A stretch of DNA of 64,000 nt from Arion vulgaris (lineage: Eukaryota > Mollusca > Gastropoda > Stylommatophora > Arionidae): the NCBI GenBank assembly GCA_020796225.1, contig CM036756.1:53536616-53600615 (forward strand). The letters run 5' to 3'. The translations under genes and the position numbers were made by a program. The notes under the pieces were generated by a model. That model worked only from the letters and a program-made list of their open reading frames with translations, searched no databases and was not told the origin of the DNA. Every line of letters begins with the position of its first letter. Positions within the stretch are counted from its first letter, which is position 1. This document shows, piece after piece, positions 44,059-55,254 of the stretch.

Positions 44059-44312
44059 CAGGGTGTTCAAGATAATTGCAGCCCCATCGACAATTCGAAA
44101 GTTGCCAGGTACAAATTGAGTTGTATTTATTTACTATTTAAACCGGTTCTGACTAGCTCGTCCTACATCACATTTGTTCATCGCCCTTCCCATACAATTA
44201 CACACCGTCACACAACCTTGACCTATACTACGTCATAACTGAACCTTCCCATTTCCATACGTATATGCCAGATTAGCTCCATTCACGGGCTGCAATTATC
44301 TTGAACACCCTG
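44059..44312. mobile_element. MITE with perfect 28-bp inverted ends
   Basis: Counting the flanking TA, TACAGGGTGTTCAAGATAAT plus 8 more bases is exactly mirrored by the complement ending ATTATCTTGAACACCCTGTA. It is 254 bp, flanked by TA, and has no coding potential. The TA target and CAGGG ends fit a non-autonomous Tc1/mariner-type element. Confidence 0.9.
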
Positions 44313-44394
44313 TATAATGATGATGGTCCTAGGTATTAATCAATGTATGCTAGTTTGTGTGGCTGCTAAAAAAAAGTCAATCAATCAATTAAGT

Positions 44395-46000
44395 GCCGTG
44401 CTTGCCGGCGTAGGCGATCATGTCTCTCCACAACTCTCTTTGCTTGGTGCATGTAATCAGTTCTGACGTCGATATTTTGTCGAACCATGATGTCAGGCCA
44501 TCCAACATCTTCTCCCTTTGTCTTCCACGATCTCTCCTTCCCTGAATTTTACCTGTAGTCACCAAATGTTCTAAACCTTCTCTTCATATTATATGCCCGA
44601 AGAACCTTGATTGTCGGATTCTTATTCTTTTGATAAGGTTTCTTTGTGTGCAGACCTGATTTAAAACCTCCACATTTGTTTTCTTTGCTGTCCATGGAAT
44701 TTTCAACATTCTTCTGTAAAACCACATTTATGTGGCTTCCAATGATCGTATTGATTGTTTGTTCATGTCCATGATTCGCTGCCATACATAAGTATTGGTT
44801 CAATATAGCACTTAAGTACTGCGTTTCCAATGTCATTGGTAGTGAGTTCACCATAGTGTGTTCTTCATTTCATAAAAGCTGCTTTGTTTGAGCTATTCTA
44901 CTCCTAATCTCTGTTGTACATCTTCCATCTGATGTTAGGAATGTTCCCAGATACTTGAATCGATGGACTTGTTTCAGTGTTGTGTTATTTATTTTGATAT
45001 TACATGTTGGTGTTTCTTGTTTCTTGGAGACAACCATAACCTCTGTTTTCTTTATATTCATGCTTAATCTTTCTTTTCACTGTCTCTCACTAATATGTCT
45101 ATCAAGTCTTGTAGGTCTTGTTAATTTGTAGTCATGAGAATTGTGTCAGCGTATCTTAGGTTATTTATATTTTGTCCACCGACTGCTATTCCTGTCTTTT
45201 CTTCTACAGATTTCATGATGTTTCGCTTATAGGTTGAACAGGTCTGGTGATAGTATGTACCTTGTACTCCTAACTGTATCGCCTGATAGATTCCAATCTT
45301 ACTCTCTAGTCTAATGGCTGCGCTTTGTTGCCAGTACAAATTCTTGATCAGTCTAAGATCTTTACCATCAATATTTATACTTTCTAACATGCTGATTATT
45401 TCTCCATGTTTTACTTATCGAAAGCTTTTGAGTAGTCTATGAAACATAGGTATAAGTCCAACTTCATTTCTATTGATCTTTCCATTATTGTTCTTATTGT
45501 ATATATTGCAGTTGTTTGTTCCCTGCGTGTCAACAAAGCCCATTGTTCTTCCTTAACTTCTGGTCTTATTTTGTTTCTACTTCTCATATAATGCTGAAAA
45601 GAGTTTTGTTACGTGACTCTTGAGGCTGATTGTGCGGTGTTCTTCGCATTCTATTGTTCCTGCTTTCTTTGGTAGATCTATCAAAATGGATTGTCGTAAA
45701 TCTTTGGGTACATATCCGGTGTTGTAGATGTCATTGAATAATTTTGTTAAAACACCTACGCCCAATTCGCCTGTTGCTTCTATTTCTTCTGTTGTTATAT
45801 TGTCTGGTCCTGGGGTTTTGCCTTTGTCTTATGGCGTTGATAACTTCTGATGGAAGTATTTGTGGTCCTTCATGGTTGTAATTGATGTTTATTTCTTGTC
45901 TGTTATCACTGTATAAGTCCTTAATGTATTCTGTCACCTTTCTATTTACTTGTCTGTTTCCATCGGATATCTCCCTTTTGATTTTAAACATCCAGTATTA
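44395..46000 (-). mobile_element. LINE V, 3' 1.6 kb with reverse transcriptase
   Basis: Minus-strand segments in order: FKIKREISDGNRQVNRKVTE, GVGVLTKLFNDIYNTGYVPK, DLRQSILIDLPKKAGTIECE, then IDYSKAF-like residues, MLESINIDGKDLRLIKNLYW, NNLRYADTILMTTN (YADD reduced to YADT), VHRFKYLGTFLTSDGRCTTE and RRFRTFGDYR. RTE/CR1-type order. Broken by several shifts. Confidence 0.9.
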
Positions 46001-46534
46001 AACATTTAAAAAAATAGTAGTTATAAATATAATAGTAGAAAGATACTTTATTTTCTTTTCAGAGGATGCTCCTTCAATGAAGGCATTCTTAGTGTTTCAA
46101 AGCCAGAAAAATGTGGTAATTATTTTAGAAGTTATAATTTATGGCCAAATTTATGTTATGAATAAATATACTGTGGGATCCAATGCCAGAGTAATTAGAG
46201 TCTATTGAACGGAGCTGAAAAATGTGGCATATGTAAGTTAGTGGGATAAACTTTTGCAGACCTATTAGTTACCTCCATGTCATCGCTGATAAACAGCACC
46301 TACTGTATGTGGAAGTGAGCAACGAAAGGTAACCGACTAAAACTGGGAAAGTCATGATTGGGCTGGGCAGAGAATGGTATTCAACATGTGTATTCACTGG
46401 AGGATATAGGTCCTGGTGAAGAAGGGATAAATGTACCAGTACACTCATGGACCTCTTGCCGAGCCATTATCACACTAGACAGAGAAAGTACAAAGAAAAA
46501 TCCAGTAGCTGTAGAATAATAGGAGCGAACATTG

Positions 46535-46800
46535 GTCATCGAGAATTTCACATAGGGTGACATTGTTATCTACACTGATGAGTCAGTAGTTTTTCATTTG
46601 TGTAGTGCATAGGCTTTCACAGCTCAATGTATAAACAGTAACATCGTTAGAGAGGCGAACAGGGCTTTTGCTGTGACCACAAGTAACAAGACTATAGAAG
46701 TTATGGTCGTAGCTTGGCTGGAGACGCAGTTATCCATTGAAATGCCAGAGAAGTAAGAACATCATGGACAGTGCTAAAATGGAGACCAAAATATAAATTG
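46535..46800 (+). mobile_element. LINE L RNase H fragment
   Basis: Reads GDIVIYTDESVV then, after shifts, AFTAQ, FAVTTSNKTIEVMVV and AWLETQLS. Matches 62320-62500 (GDVVIYTDGSVL ... FGVTTSCLTMGVMAVTK). Confidence 0.7.
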
Positions 46801-46847
46801 GTTGAAAGCAAAAGCTGTAACCACTTTGCAAATACCAAAGTTTAGAA

Positions 46848-46885
46848 GTAGTAGTGGTGGTGGTGGCGATGTTGGTGGTGGAAGA
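46848..46885. repeat. (GGT)n-like simple repeat
   Basis: GTAGTGGTGGTGGTGGCGAT followed by GTTGGTGGTGGAAG; 100 bp upstream of the SH3BP2-like exon. Confidence 0.8.
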
Positions 46886-46982
46886 TTTAAAAAAAGATGT
46901 ACAATTAAACATGCTTACTAAACAATAAATAGATCTTTAATGTAAATCCATGTTTAACATCTCATTAACCAATTCTTTTCAG

Positions 46983-47078
46983 GATGTCAAGAGCTTCTAA
47001 ACAAAATCACTCTTATACAGTATGGCTGGCTGCGAAGGAAGTGTTTAAGAAATGCACTACAAATTAAATATATCAAAT
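46983..47078 (+). CDS. SH3BP2-like adaptor, exon with PH domain start
   Basis: Acceptor ttcttttcag, donor gtaagaat. The frame reads (G)CQELLNKITLIQYGWLRRKC then LRNALQIKYIK. Animal SH3BP2 has GAQNLL before the PH domain and GYLHKKG...LQLLKWP at its first strands; the pattern and the outgoing phase-1 T, as expected for a split W, both fit. The similarity is modest, so this exon is a candidate. Confidence 0.5.
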
Positions 47079-47309
47079 GTAAGAATAAACCATTTGTTAC
47101 TTTCTAATTTTATTTAACCGTCAGTGTTCTATTTTCTTGAATTTCTTTACAGCATGACTAATCTTTTGCCTTTGTTTTAGTGTTGCAAATTATTCTGATT
47201 AGTTTGTTCCAAGTTTATGCTTCAATCTTTATTATTTTTCCCTCATTCTCAGATGTATATATCTATAGCCTCTTTGTGTCCCATTTGATACATATGGATT
47301 CAACAAAAG

Positions 47310-47700
47310 ATTTCCATTGTTTCTGTTCTGTCGCCTGTCCATTGATCATTTATACGCCAGGTCACAATATTTCAGCTCTCTTTTCATCGTTCTTCTCCAT
47401 GTTTCCTTTGGATGTACATGCCTTCTTTTCCCATCTGCTGTCCATCAGAAAGTTGTCCTAGCTAAACCCCTACTGGCATACAACATACATGCCCAATTCA
47501 TCTTTGTCTGAATGATGGCCTCCAATTTTGTTCATTTTAAAAGCATCATTTTCTATCATATTTGGCCAGAAAATTTACAGGATTCTTCTTAGACATTTTT
47601 TTGGGAATGTCTTCAGCTCACATATGATGTTAAGTGTCATTTTTCAGCACTCACTACTGTATAATCACACTCCGAGGACACAGCTTCTACTGTGTCGTCG
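47310..47700 (-). mobile_element. LINE T C-terminal fragment, diverged
   Basis: Antisense order parallels 21470-21810: TTCTCCATGTTTCCTTTGGA, CCCATCTGCTGTCCATC, CTACTGGCATACAACATACA TG, TTTGGCCAGAAAATTTACAG GATTCTTCTTA, then CACTCACTACTGTATAAT. Confidence 0.75.
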
Positions 47701-47759
47701 TTCTTCTGTCAATCATCAGTATCTTCAATGAATTGTATGATTCGTTTCAGATCATCTAT

Positions 47760-47970
47760 AGAGCCTTTCGGATATGAAAGTAACACGATCCAGATAGGCC
47801 ATATCTGCCGAGAGTATTGCACAAAGTATGAATTCCATAGCACTGGAAACAATCCTAAGGAATCTCCAAGAAAGAAATGCACTTACAAACAGAACAGAGT
47901 GGTCTGAATTTGAACCCCCAACCATCAGAACGCATAGAAAAGTGCTTCACCACAGAGACACCCTAAGGAA
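47760..47970 (-). mobile_element. tRNA-derived SINE (K)
   Basis: On the minus strand GTCTCTGTGGTGAAGCACTT resembles an A box and GGGGGTTCAAATTC a B box, about 40 bp apart. No second copy seen in the window. Confidence 0.5.
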
Positions 47971-48179
47971 ATAAAATGAAAGATCAAGGTAGAAGAAGAT
48001 ATGTGCAAGATTTGAAAAACAAATTACAAATGGATGTTGAGGTCAAAGGCACAAAGAACGCCAGGATTAGTGAGCTCTCACTAACCAAGATCCTACCCCA
48101 CCTCCAAGTGGTGACCCTGGAAACAGACAACGGTTCCTGTCTGGCTAAGTGGGTAGGGATCTAGAGAGAGCTACGCTGG

Positions 48180-48870
48180 TATAAGTAGTGACGCAGTTAG
48201 GTTGGATGAGATCCTCTGGCAACACAGAATAACAGATCCCAGAGTGACTATTAATGTACATCTCTCCCAGCTGATGAGAAAAAGCTGAACAAATAAACAT
48301 AAAGGGATGAGGATTGCATCCAGAGAAGAGACATGAGCATACATGGACGAAACTCGGAGCCCTGAGGTGAGGGCCCAAATTGAGTTGCGTGCCCTGACAG
48401 TCTTGAGACATAGTAAATGTGAGCGCGGTGAGAAAGCTGATAAACATGGTGAGCAGGCACCAAAGTAGAGCGAACACGCATATGGACGATACACAGGTGA
48501 GATCACTGGTGGGGCAGACATGCACGGTGCTGATGATGTAGCGATGAAAAGGTGTGGCAAACGTAGGGGTGATCGGTCCACCCAAATGTGTGGAAAAACT
48601 GGAAAGCACAGCAGAGGCTTGAATCCAGTGCAAACGTTCCTACCGAATGGTGATAAACTGCACAGTGAGATAGAAATGGGTACGGTCTCACCCAGTAGAA
48701 CAATGTGAGCACAAGTGACGAAGAGAAAAGGGCGGGCCCAGTCGGTGGATGAGGGCACAAGCAGAAATGGACGAAGGGGCACCCAAAAGAAACAAGAGAT
48801 GGTCAAAATGGTGGTGAGCCTCGAAGATGTGGTCTCCATCCAGAGAACAATAACCGTTTCCTCTCACAGA
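48180..48870. other. GC-richer block with long open frames, unidentified
   Basis: Clearly less AT-rich than its surroundings. The minus strand has overlapping stop-free frames of 222 and 162 codons in two phases, starting with neither a known domain nor plausible codon use. It may be the 5' region of a LINE or another inserted sequence. I do not call it a gene. Confidence 0.35.
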
Positions 48871-48879
48871 GAACTACAG

Positions 48880-49005
48880 CCGACATGTTCAGACCATCAG
48901 TTACATCCTTAATCCATCTTCTCCATGGTCTTTCTCTTTTCCTCTTTGTTGGTTTGACTGCTTCCATGATGGTCTTGTCCAGCCTGGGAATATCTTCTTC
49001 ACCTT
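48880..49005 (-). mobile_element. LINE M C-terminal fragment
   Basis: Minus strand reads AVKPTKRKRERPWRRWIKDV then TDGLNMSAVVL. Matches KKRGRPMRRWIQDVTEDLSM of 27880-28250. Confidence 0.65.
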
Positions 49006-49345
49006 TCAACTCCCAACGGAGCACAAGTTTACAACAAACTTCTTCCAGCTCTTCCTCTCTCTTTCCATCGATTCCAATTCTTTCCATGTTTTACCTATCC
49101 TTTTAATATATCAGCCTCCAGCTCTCTTCTCCAGGTCTGTCTAGACCTTCCCCTACTCCTCTTCCCTGTGAGTTCTAAAATAGTGCCTGTCTTGTAATGC
49201 TTCCGGTCGGTCTTCTCCATGTATGTCCTATCCATTGCCAGCATCTCTTCCGTAGCTCTTTCTCCACTGGTTTCTGCTTAGTTCTTTCTCTGAGTTCCTT
49301 GTTCGTAATCTTATCATACTATCTCAGTCCCTCTATTCTATGTAA
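49006..49345 (-). mobile_element. LINE D 3' fragment
   Basis: Minus strand GAAGAGCTGGAAGAAGTTTG, then CTCCGTTGGGAGTTGAAAGG and GTGAAGAAGAT mark its 3' end. CAAGACAGGCACTATTTTAG and GACCGGAAGCATTAC further in match 41970-42000. Confidence 0.7.
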
Positions 49346-50069
49346 ACATCCATTTATGGTCTGTAGATTTCTGGTGGTTTCTTTTGTTGTCTGCCATGTT
49401 TCTGAGCACTGACTTCACATTTGATTTACAGATTCTCAGCTTGGTGTTTGTTTTGATCTCCTATGACTTCCATATCTTACTCAATGCATTAAAGTTTCCC
49501 CTTGCTTTTTGTATTCTTATCTTGGCATCTTTGCAACCTGGGAATATGCTTAATAATAATAATGAATACGTTGCTTAATGTACATAGTAATAATAATATT
49601 AGTAAAGCCCATAACCCATTATTGTCCTGGAGATTCAACGATGAAATTGCAAATACATAAGTCCCTTCAAAGATCTCTTTCCTCTTCAAGGCGGACGAGT
49701 GTGGAAAAATACTTTTCTGACCAATCCATGATGTTATCAGCTCATGCGTTTCTTTGCCTTCCTCATCTCCAACCATCCTCGACTGTTCTATGAAGAATTG
49801 TACTTGAAAGGGTCATGTCTGTTCAAATGTTCGAACCATAAAAACACTGTACAAGACTAGAAGAAATTTCTTCCCTTATATTGATAATACTATTCACCTT
49901 AAGACACAGCATGAGCCACAGAATGCTCACCTACATTGCATCTAACCAACGATTGTCCCACAATGTCATCTGTGTGATTATTCACAAGAAACTGTCACAC
50001 ACCATTTCTTCCAGTACCTTGCACTCAGTGACCTATGCAGCAAGTACTTACCCCTATATCCGAAAGTTC

Positions 50070-50335
50070 GCCAGTGTGGTGCCAGGGCCCGCAAGGGAAG
50101 CAAAGAATAGTACCACTATGACCTACACAGAATTTCGCAAGAGGTGACTGACATAGGACCTAGGGAAGCTACCCTAGTAAATAAAAGTATCACAGAAATT
50201 GTATGGGCTGGTCTACTTGTAGGCGCATAACTGGCACGACATACAATCGCTCCTAGGCTCAGATCACATATAAATCACACAGAGTGGTTAATAAGTGGTC
50301 GATATGGAGCATAAGAAGAAGAAGAATATCCAGAA
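50070..50335 (+). mobile_element. SINE A copy, full length
   Basis: GTGTGGTGCCAGGGCCCGCA, GAAGCAAAGAATAGTACCAC, TCGCAAGAGGTGACTGACAT, CCCTAGTAAATAAAAG, CTACTTGTAGGCGCATAACT and the tail GAGCATAAGAAGAAGAAG. Confidence 0.88.
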
Positions 50336-50554
50336 GTTGAAAATACTTTCTATTTTAACACACCACAACTCAGACAGACCTGTAAATTCACTGCTATGGC
50401 CTCAAGTCGAAGGACAAACGCTCAGATGACTGCTGGGTCCAACAACTAAACTCACATGTTCGAACCATGTGAGTTTACAGTTCACCACTGCCAGAAGTAC
50501 TTCCTGCTATCCTGCCAACATAGTTATTTAATTTCAAACAAATATTTTTATTTT

Positions 50555-50775
50555 GTGTTCTTTGTAAAAGATCCGCAACATCCGTCTATAACATTTATCC
50601 TGAACTTCACTGAGAAACTGATGTTACTTTCCCAAATCACATTTAGTATTGACACTGCAGCTACCGCATTTTCAAGTCTTGACTTTATTTCTTTATCTGA
50701 ACTTTCATCGCTACAAATGCATGTTTTCAAGTATTTTGAGTTCTCTACTTCTCATTTTTGTCCATTCACCATAAT
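50555..50775 (-). mobile_element. LINE fragment (thumb region)
   Basis: Minus strand reads KYLKTCICSDESSDKEIKSR then LENAVAAVSILNVIWESN, the YLG...S.D..SDKEI.SRI motif after the LINE reverse transcriptase. Confidence 0.6.
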
Positions 50776-51001
50776 ATTAGTGAAGATTTGACTTTTGTAT
50801 CCACAAATATTCTACTTAATTTATTTAATATGTTTAGTCTAGACTAATTCTATTCACAGGGCCACAACAGTATGTCATAATAGGAAATAAATGTTTATAC
50901 TATTTTAATAGTGAAACATCAAAACATCCAGAAGGTGCTGTCTCACTTTACGGGTTCAATCGGTATGTTTTACAGAATTATGTGTTTGCTGAATGTCTGT
51001 T

Positions 51002-51357
51002 ATAAGGAACACACTATGTTCCTATGCTTCTTAGTACTTTCTCCTCTCATGCTCCATATTCTATATGTGTATATGTTAAATGTATATATGTTATATATAT
51101 ATATATTTGATTTGTATTGTAAATCTTTTTTTTTGCACTTCTACTTTTTAAAATTTATTTCATTATTTGTTTTTAGTCACATATTTTCATATTAGGGCCA
51201 TTAGGGATTTATTGTCTGATTCTATATGTTCTGTGCCGTGTAAGAGGTGAATTTCTTCACTTCTGTTGTATACTTTGCTTGATAAAGGCCTTTTGGTTGA
51301 AACGCTGTGTATTGTTTTTGTATTTTGTAAAACTACAGTACTGTGATTTTACATGTT
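51002..51357 (+). mobile_element. Element F insertion with 13-bp target duplication
   Basis: Flanked by CTGAATGTCTGTT at 50989-51001 and 51358-51370. The paralogous unit 2 has CTGAATATCTGTT once, with no insert. It carries CTTGATAAAGGCCTTTTGG then TTGAAACGCTGTG and ends GTAAAACTACAGTACTGTG ... TACATGTT. A (TA)n run lies at 51090-51106. Confidence 0.88.
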
Positions 51358-51504
51358 CTGAATGTCTGTTCCACTTTATAGTTATTAGTTTGAAGAACTG
51401 ACTAGAAATTAAGTAACTGAACTCCTGAAAAACTGATGTGATAGGCTCTTTCAGCATAGGGTATCCAGAATGGGCTGTCTCACTTTATGGGTTCAATATG
51501 TAAA

Positions 51505-51722
51505 CTGTTGTTAGTGACTAATACCACTTTTTGGGCAGGGTGGGGTGGACATGTGCCTGAGAAATGTTCATAGCTGCATGGCTATTGCAGTCGCAGCAAA
51601 ACTGTTCAGATTAGGATTTTTATTTATTCCCCTGACCAAAAACTGCTTGGCCTTACCGTGGATTAAACCCGGGTCTTCCACATTGAAGCAGCACTCTAAT
51701 CCATTCGACCAGACACTCCACT
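51505..51722 (-). mobile_element. tRNA-derived SINE H
   Basis: On the minus strand GTCTGGTCGAATGGATTAGA is a tRNA-like A-box side and CCCGGGTTTAATCCACGG a B-box side, about 40 bp apart. TCAATA on both sides may be its target duplication. Confidence 0.65.
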
Positions 51723-52049
51723 CAATAGGTATGTTTGACAGAATTCTGTGTTTGCTGAATATCTGTTTCACTTTAAAGTTATTAGTTTGAAGAACTGACT
51801 AGCAATTGAGAAACTGAACTCCTGAAAAACTGTTAAGTTATAATGTATGCATGCTGATGATTGCATTTATCTTGCTGAATATAAACAGATCTTGATGAAT
51901 TTAATGAAAACACATCTGCCATAAAATGCATGGAGAGACAGAAAATAAATAGATTCTCCCATTTCACTATTACCTCCATTTGCTGATGCCAATAAGGATG
52001 AACAGTTATCGTTGGGCTATTCATCTGTTTGAGAGCTGCAGTAGCGTAA

Positions 52050-52265
52050 TTGTTGGTGAGCTTGCTTCTTAGACACATGGACTGGGTTCATTTTCACTGT
52101 AGGCATGGAGTATTTTTCTGACCGAAGCGGCTCTCATGTTGATCTAGTCTCAACTGGGTACCAGGAAAAGCTCTGAGAAATTCAGGCGGCTGGTATGATG
52201 TTGACCACATCACTCACCGTGTTCCTGGAGTAAAAAAATATGGGCCTAACACTGTATTCCTCAAT
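52050..52265 (+). mobile_element. SINE C copy
   Basis: CAACTGGGTACCAGGAAAAG, the middle GATGTTGACCACATCACTCA then TAAAAAAATATGGGCCTAAC and CACTGTATTCCTCAA. The tRNA-like head is poorly preserved. Confidence 0.6.
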
Positions 52266-52284
52266 ATATATTGAGGTATCTTCT

Positions 52285-52365
52285 GCTTTGCATTCATTCT
52301 TCGCTGCCAATTTTATCATTCTTATTGTGATTGATCTTTGACAAGAACTTATTGGGGCATGACAA
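52285..52365 (-). mobile_element. SINE B 3' fragment, diverged
   Basis: CATTCTTCGCTGCCAATTTT then TTGATCTTTGACAAGAACTT resemble the B 3' end (CTTTACGACCAATTTTAATC ... TTTGATCTTTGCCAAGAACG). Confidence 0.5.
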
Positions 52366-52582
52366 ATGGTTTCTTTACTTTTTTCTTGTTCATCTATTTC
52401 TATAAAAAATTTGATTGCAGGAAATAATAGAGAGAAAGTCTGGTAGATCTTAACAGTGAACACCTGATAGGATTCTGTGAAATTCTTTCTCTGTGACCTC
52501 TATACTCCAGGATAGAAACGGAGCAACTAAAAATGAGTCATGCAGTTCTAACAATTAACATTGACTTTTCTCTTTCATCCAG

Positions 52583-52700
52583 GGTAATTAGAGCTTCAGA
52601 TGTGAAGACAGCAGAAGCTCTCTGGGCATTCAAGCTTGAACATATCCATGAACACATTGGATCAATTTACTTTGCAGCATCTTCAGAGTTGGAGATGGTG
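52583..52700 (+). CDS. SH3BP2-like adaptor, PH domain C-terminal half
   Basis: Acceptor tctttcatccag, donor gtgagttt. Encodes (R)VIRASDVKTAEALWAFKLEH then IHEHIGSIYFAASSELEMV. Human SH3BP2 has NRVMRAAEE...[29 protein letters not shown] here, the same length and pattern, including the ASSE turn before the last PH helix. SH3BP2 is a membrane-recruited signalling adaptor with PH, proline-rich and SH2 parts. The exon between this one and 46983-47078 (about 34 residues) was not found. Confidence 0.7.
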
Positions 52701-52853
52701 GTGAGTTTCATTGGTATTAGTTTGAGAAATCAGTTATGCATTACTTGTTTGTCTAAGTGACCATAAACTTCCACTTATTGTATCTTTCTGCTACTAGCCA
52801 GTAATTTGCATGCAATGTTTTATTTCAAATTGCTTTGGTATCAGGATAGATGC

Positions 52854-53421
52854 TGCAAAATCAGCACTCCAAGCACTCCAGTCCAGAAAACTGCCAGGTC
52901 TACAGACCCTACTGTCCAAACTGTCTAAGCAGGGCAGAGTCATCTTGCAGTGGAAACCTTCTCACTGTAGAATACCAGGAAATGAAACAGCAGACCGACT
53001 GGCCAAGGAAGGTGCTGCAAAAGAGCAACCGGATGTGCCAGTTACCTACCACCAAAAGAAAAGGATAATTAAATCAATCAGAAAGCCACAAATATCAACA
53101 CAAAGTGATTACTATAATATGAGCAGATTGGAACAAGTTGTCATTCTGTGCCTTAGAACAGAACACAATCGATTCCACAGCCACATGTATACAAAATTCA
53201 AGATTGGCAATTCAGCTATGTGGACAGGCACATCGAATTGCAGAGCACATACTTCAAGACTGCATCAAATATGATATACTGAGGCAAACTCACTGGCCTA
53301 ATGAAACAACACTCGACAGAAAACTACATTGACTTCTGTGTGAGCTACAAAAGACAGTGAAGTTCACACAAGAGACAACATTGAATATATAGACAATATT
53401 TCAAGCGAATGAAAGGAAGGA
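52854..53421 (+). mobile_element. LINE N, short 5'-truncated copy
   Basis: Flanked by AGGATAGATGC at 52843-52853 and 53422-53432. Reads KSALQALQSRKLPGLQTLLS, PSHCRIPGNETADRLAKEGA and MYTKFKIGNSAMW, with one deletion, then AEHILQDCIKYDILRQTHWP. It ends GAAAGGAAGG. Close to the 34793 copy. It lies in the intron 150 bp after a PH exon. Confidence 0.92.
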
Positions 53422-53789
53422 AGGATAGATGCATCACCAGTTGCTCTGTAATCATCCAAACAGCTGTTGCTAAGCAGCTACATTATATCTTTCCCCTCCT
53501 TTATTAAAAACTATAGTTGTTTTTTTTAAAAAGAATAATGAATGTGTGCTAGAAAGATAAATTGCCCAACCAAATAATTAAAAGACTGGGGTGAAAAAGA
53601 CATTAACCTATGGATTAAGCATAGGAGGTGGAATTGATATGTAAGATAATAGTTATAACATGGTAGAAGAGGCATTTGACCTTACTAGGCATGTCTATGT
53701 GTGATGGATTGGTTGCCTTTTAGACATGGATTGTTCTCTGTGAACTATCATATAATTTGGCATCTGTTTTGTAATTTTTTTCTATTCAG

Positions 53790-53845
53790 AAGTGGATGAA
53801 GTCATTAAAGTCTGAAATGTTAACTGCCAACAACATGGAAAGCAA
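53790..53845 (+). CDS. SH3BP2-like adaptor, end of PH helix
   Basis: Acceptor tctattcag, donor gtatgtat. Encodes KWMKSLKSEMLTANNMES plus two bases, continuing ...ELEMV of the previous exon in phase 0. The K-W-M-x-x-L pattern is the C-terminal PH helix (SWMALLRREI in human SH3BP2). A LINE N copy sits in the intron just upstream (52854-53421). Confidence 0.7.
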
Positions 53846-54004
53846 GTATGTATTTAGTGTTATTTGTTATATTTGTGATTTAATTGTGCTTTATGGCATA
53901 ATGTACTCATACAAATAAATGGTAACAGAAGAGTGGATAAACTTTTTAAGCAACAAAATAGATACAATGACACACCAATGCAGTTATTGGGGTGGGGGGT
54001 GTCT

Positions 54005-54215
54005 TCAGTGGTGTAGTGGTAAAGTCGTTTGCTTGTCATACTGAATGTTGTGGATTGGAATCCAGGCTGAGACACATGTGAAATTTTTGTGAGATCCTAG
54101 GATTGTTGCAGGAGCTACGGAGTTCATGCTTTTACAATGCTCTTGGCAGATGTTGAAAGGGACGGAGCCATATGGGGTAAAACGGTGCAATGAAATCAAT
54201 CCTTCGCCTTTGGAC
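54005..54215 (+). mobile_element. tRNA-derived SINE (I)
   Basis: GGTGTAGTGGTAAAGTCG (A-box side) and TGGATTGGAATCCAGGC (B-box side) about 40 bp apart, then an unrelated body ending ATCAATCCTTCGCCTTTGG. Single copy in this window. Confidence 0.65.
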
Positions 54216-54334
54216 CAATGCAGTTAACAAAATATGTGCAAAGAAAAATAAGAAATTTCACATATGAAATGTGCAAAAATAGAAGAATGTATTTTGTTTG
54301 TTGTTGTTTGTGTTCATTCTTATTAACGCTGAAA

Positions 54335-54475
54335 CATGTAATAACAAAGTACTGTAGTTTTACAAAAACAATGACAATACACAGCAACGTTTCGACCAAA
54401 AAGGCCTTTATCAAGCAAATGATACAACAAAAGTGACGAATGTCACAGCACACTACATATAGACTGTGACAAAGA
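54335..54475 (-). mobile_element. Element F copy (hammerhead-like motif)
   Basis: Antisense: CATGTAATAACAAAGTACTG, TAGTTTTACAAAAACAATGA, CAGCAACGTTTCGACC then AAAAAGGCCTTTATCAAGC. Confidence 0.75.
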
Positions 54476-55254
54476 TATTACAACGGTTAAAGATGAATGA
54501 AAATATGTGACTAAAATATTCATTCTTATTAACCAAGTTAACCACTCTTTCTGATGTGTGTGGCTTGCGCAGAGAACATGAGTACTTTGCGCTCCTGCTT
54601 GGCCTCTATGACATGTAGGACAGGAAGACCAGTAAACCCAAAAAAGAATTAATAATATTTAATAAGTCAGACTTATGGTAGAGATTGACAGAAGGTTGAA
54701 AGCAAAATATAACAATATCTTGCAATAATGAAGGTCAAATATTGTATAGGGAGGGGGTATTGATGATTTTTTCATTGTTATGAAAATGTGTCAGTGTTTT
54801 CATGTTAAAAAAATGTACTGAGAATTCAGTAAATGGCCATTCGGAAAGAACAGAAACTTCTTCTTCATGCTTCTCACTAGATTGGGACTTCAGATTCTCT
54901 AATAAAGGCAGCCGTCTGCCTCAGATTATCAGCCACACCATACAGTTTGTCTTGGACGCTGGTGTAAGTGGGCCACCTCTTTCTTCTCAAGTCTGCATGC
55001 TGGGGCAGTTCTGTAGGATATAATTCCTATGATTTCTGCTTCCCATTTGTGCCGACCTCTTTTTACAGTAAGTTTTGGCCACCCTTATGATGGTAGGTCT
55101 GACATTCTTATTGCGTGGCTAAATCTCTGAGGCAGATTGGCGACCATAGAATCCATTATCCCATTCCTCATTGTGAGGGTCGTTGCACCATGTTATGCGC
55201 CTTACGGCCTGGTGCATCCGTTTTTGCAAGCATTTGTTTCGGGTTAGCATCCCT

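Larger units (their letters stand above)
50920..51845. repeat. Tandem duplication G, each unit with its own insert
   Basis: Unit 1 (from 50935, CTGTCTCACTTTACGGGTTC AAT) is interrupted at 51002 by element F and resumes at 51371. Unit 2 (from 51475, CTGTCTCACTTTATGGGTTC AAT) is interrupted near 51505 by SINE H and resumes near 51720. Both end with TTAGTTTGAAGAACTGACTA G and ACTGAACTCCTGAAAAACTG. Confidence 0.85.

Noticed and set aside
48171..48839. 222-codon minus-strand open frame as a gene
   Set aside because: Low-complexity S/F/L/C-rich translation, overlapping open frames in a second phase and no recognisable domain; more likely a composition effect.
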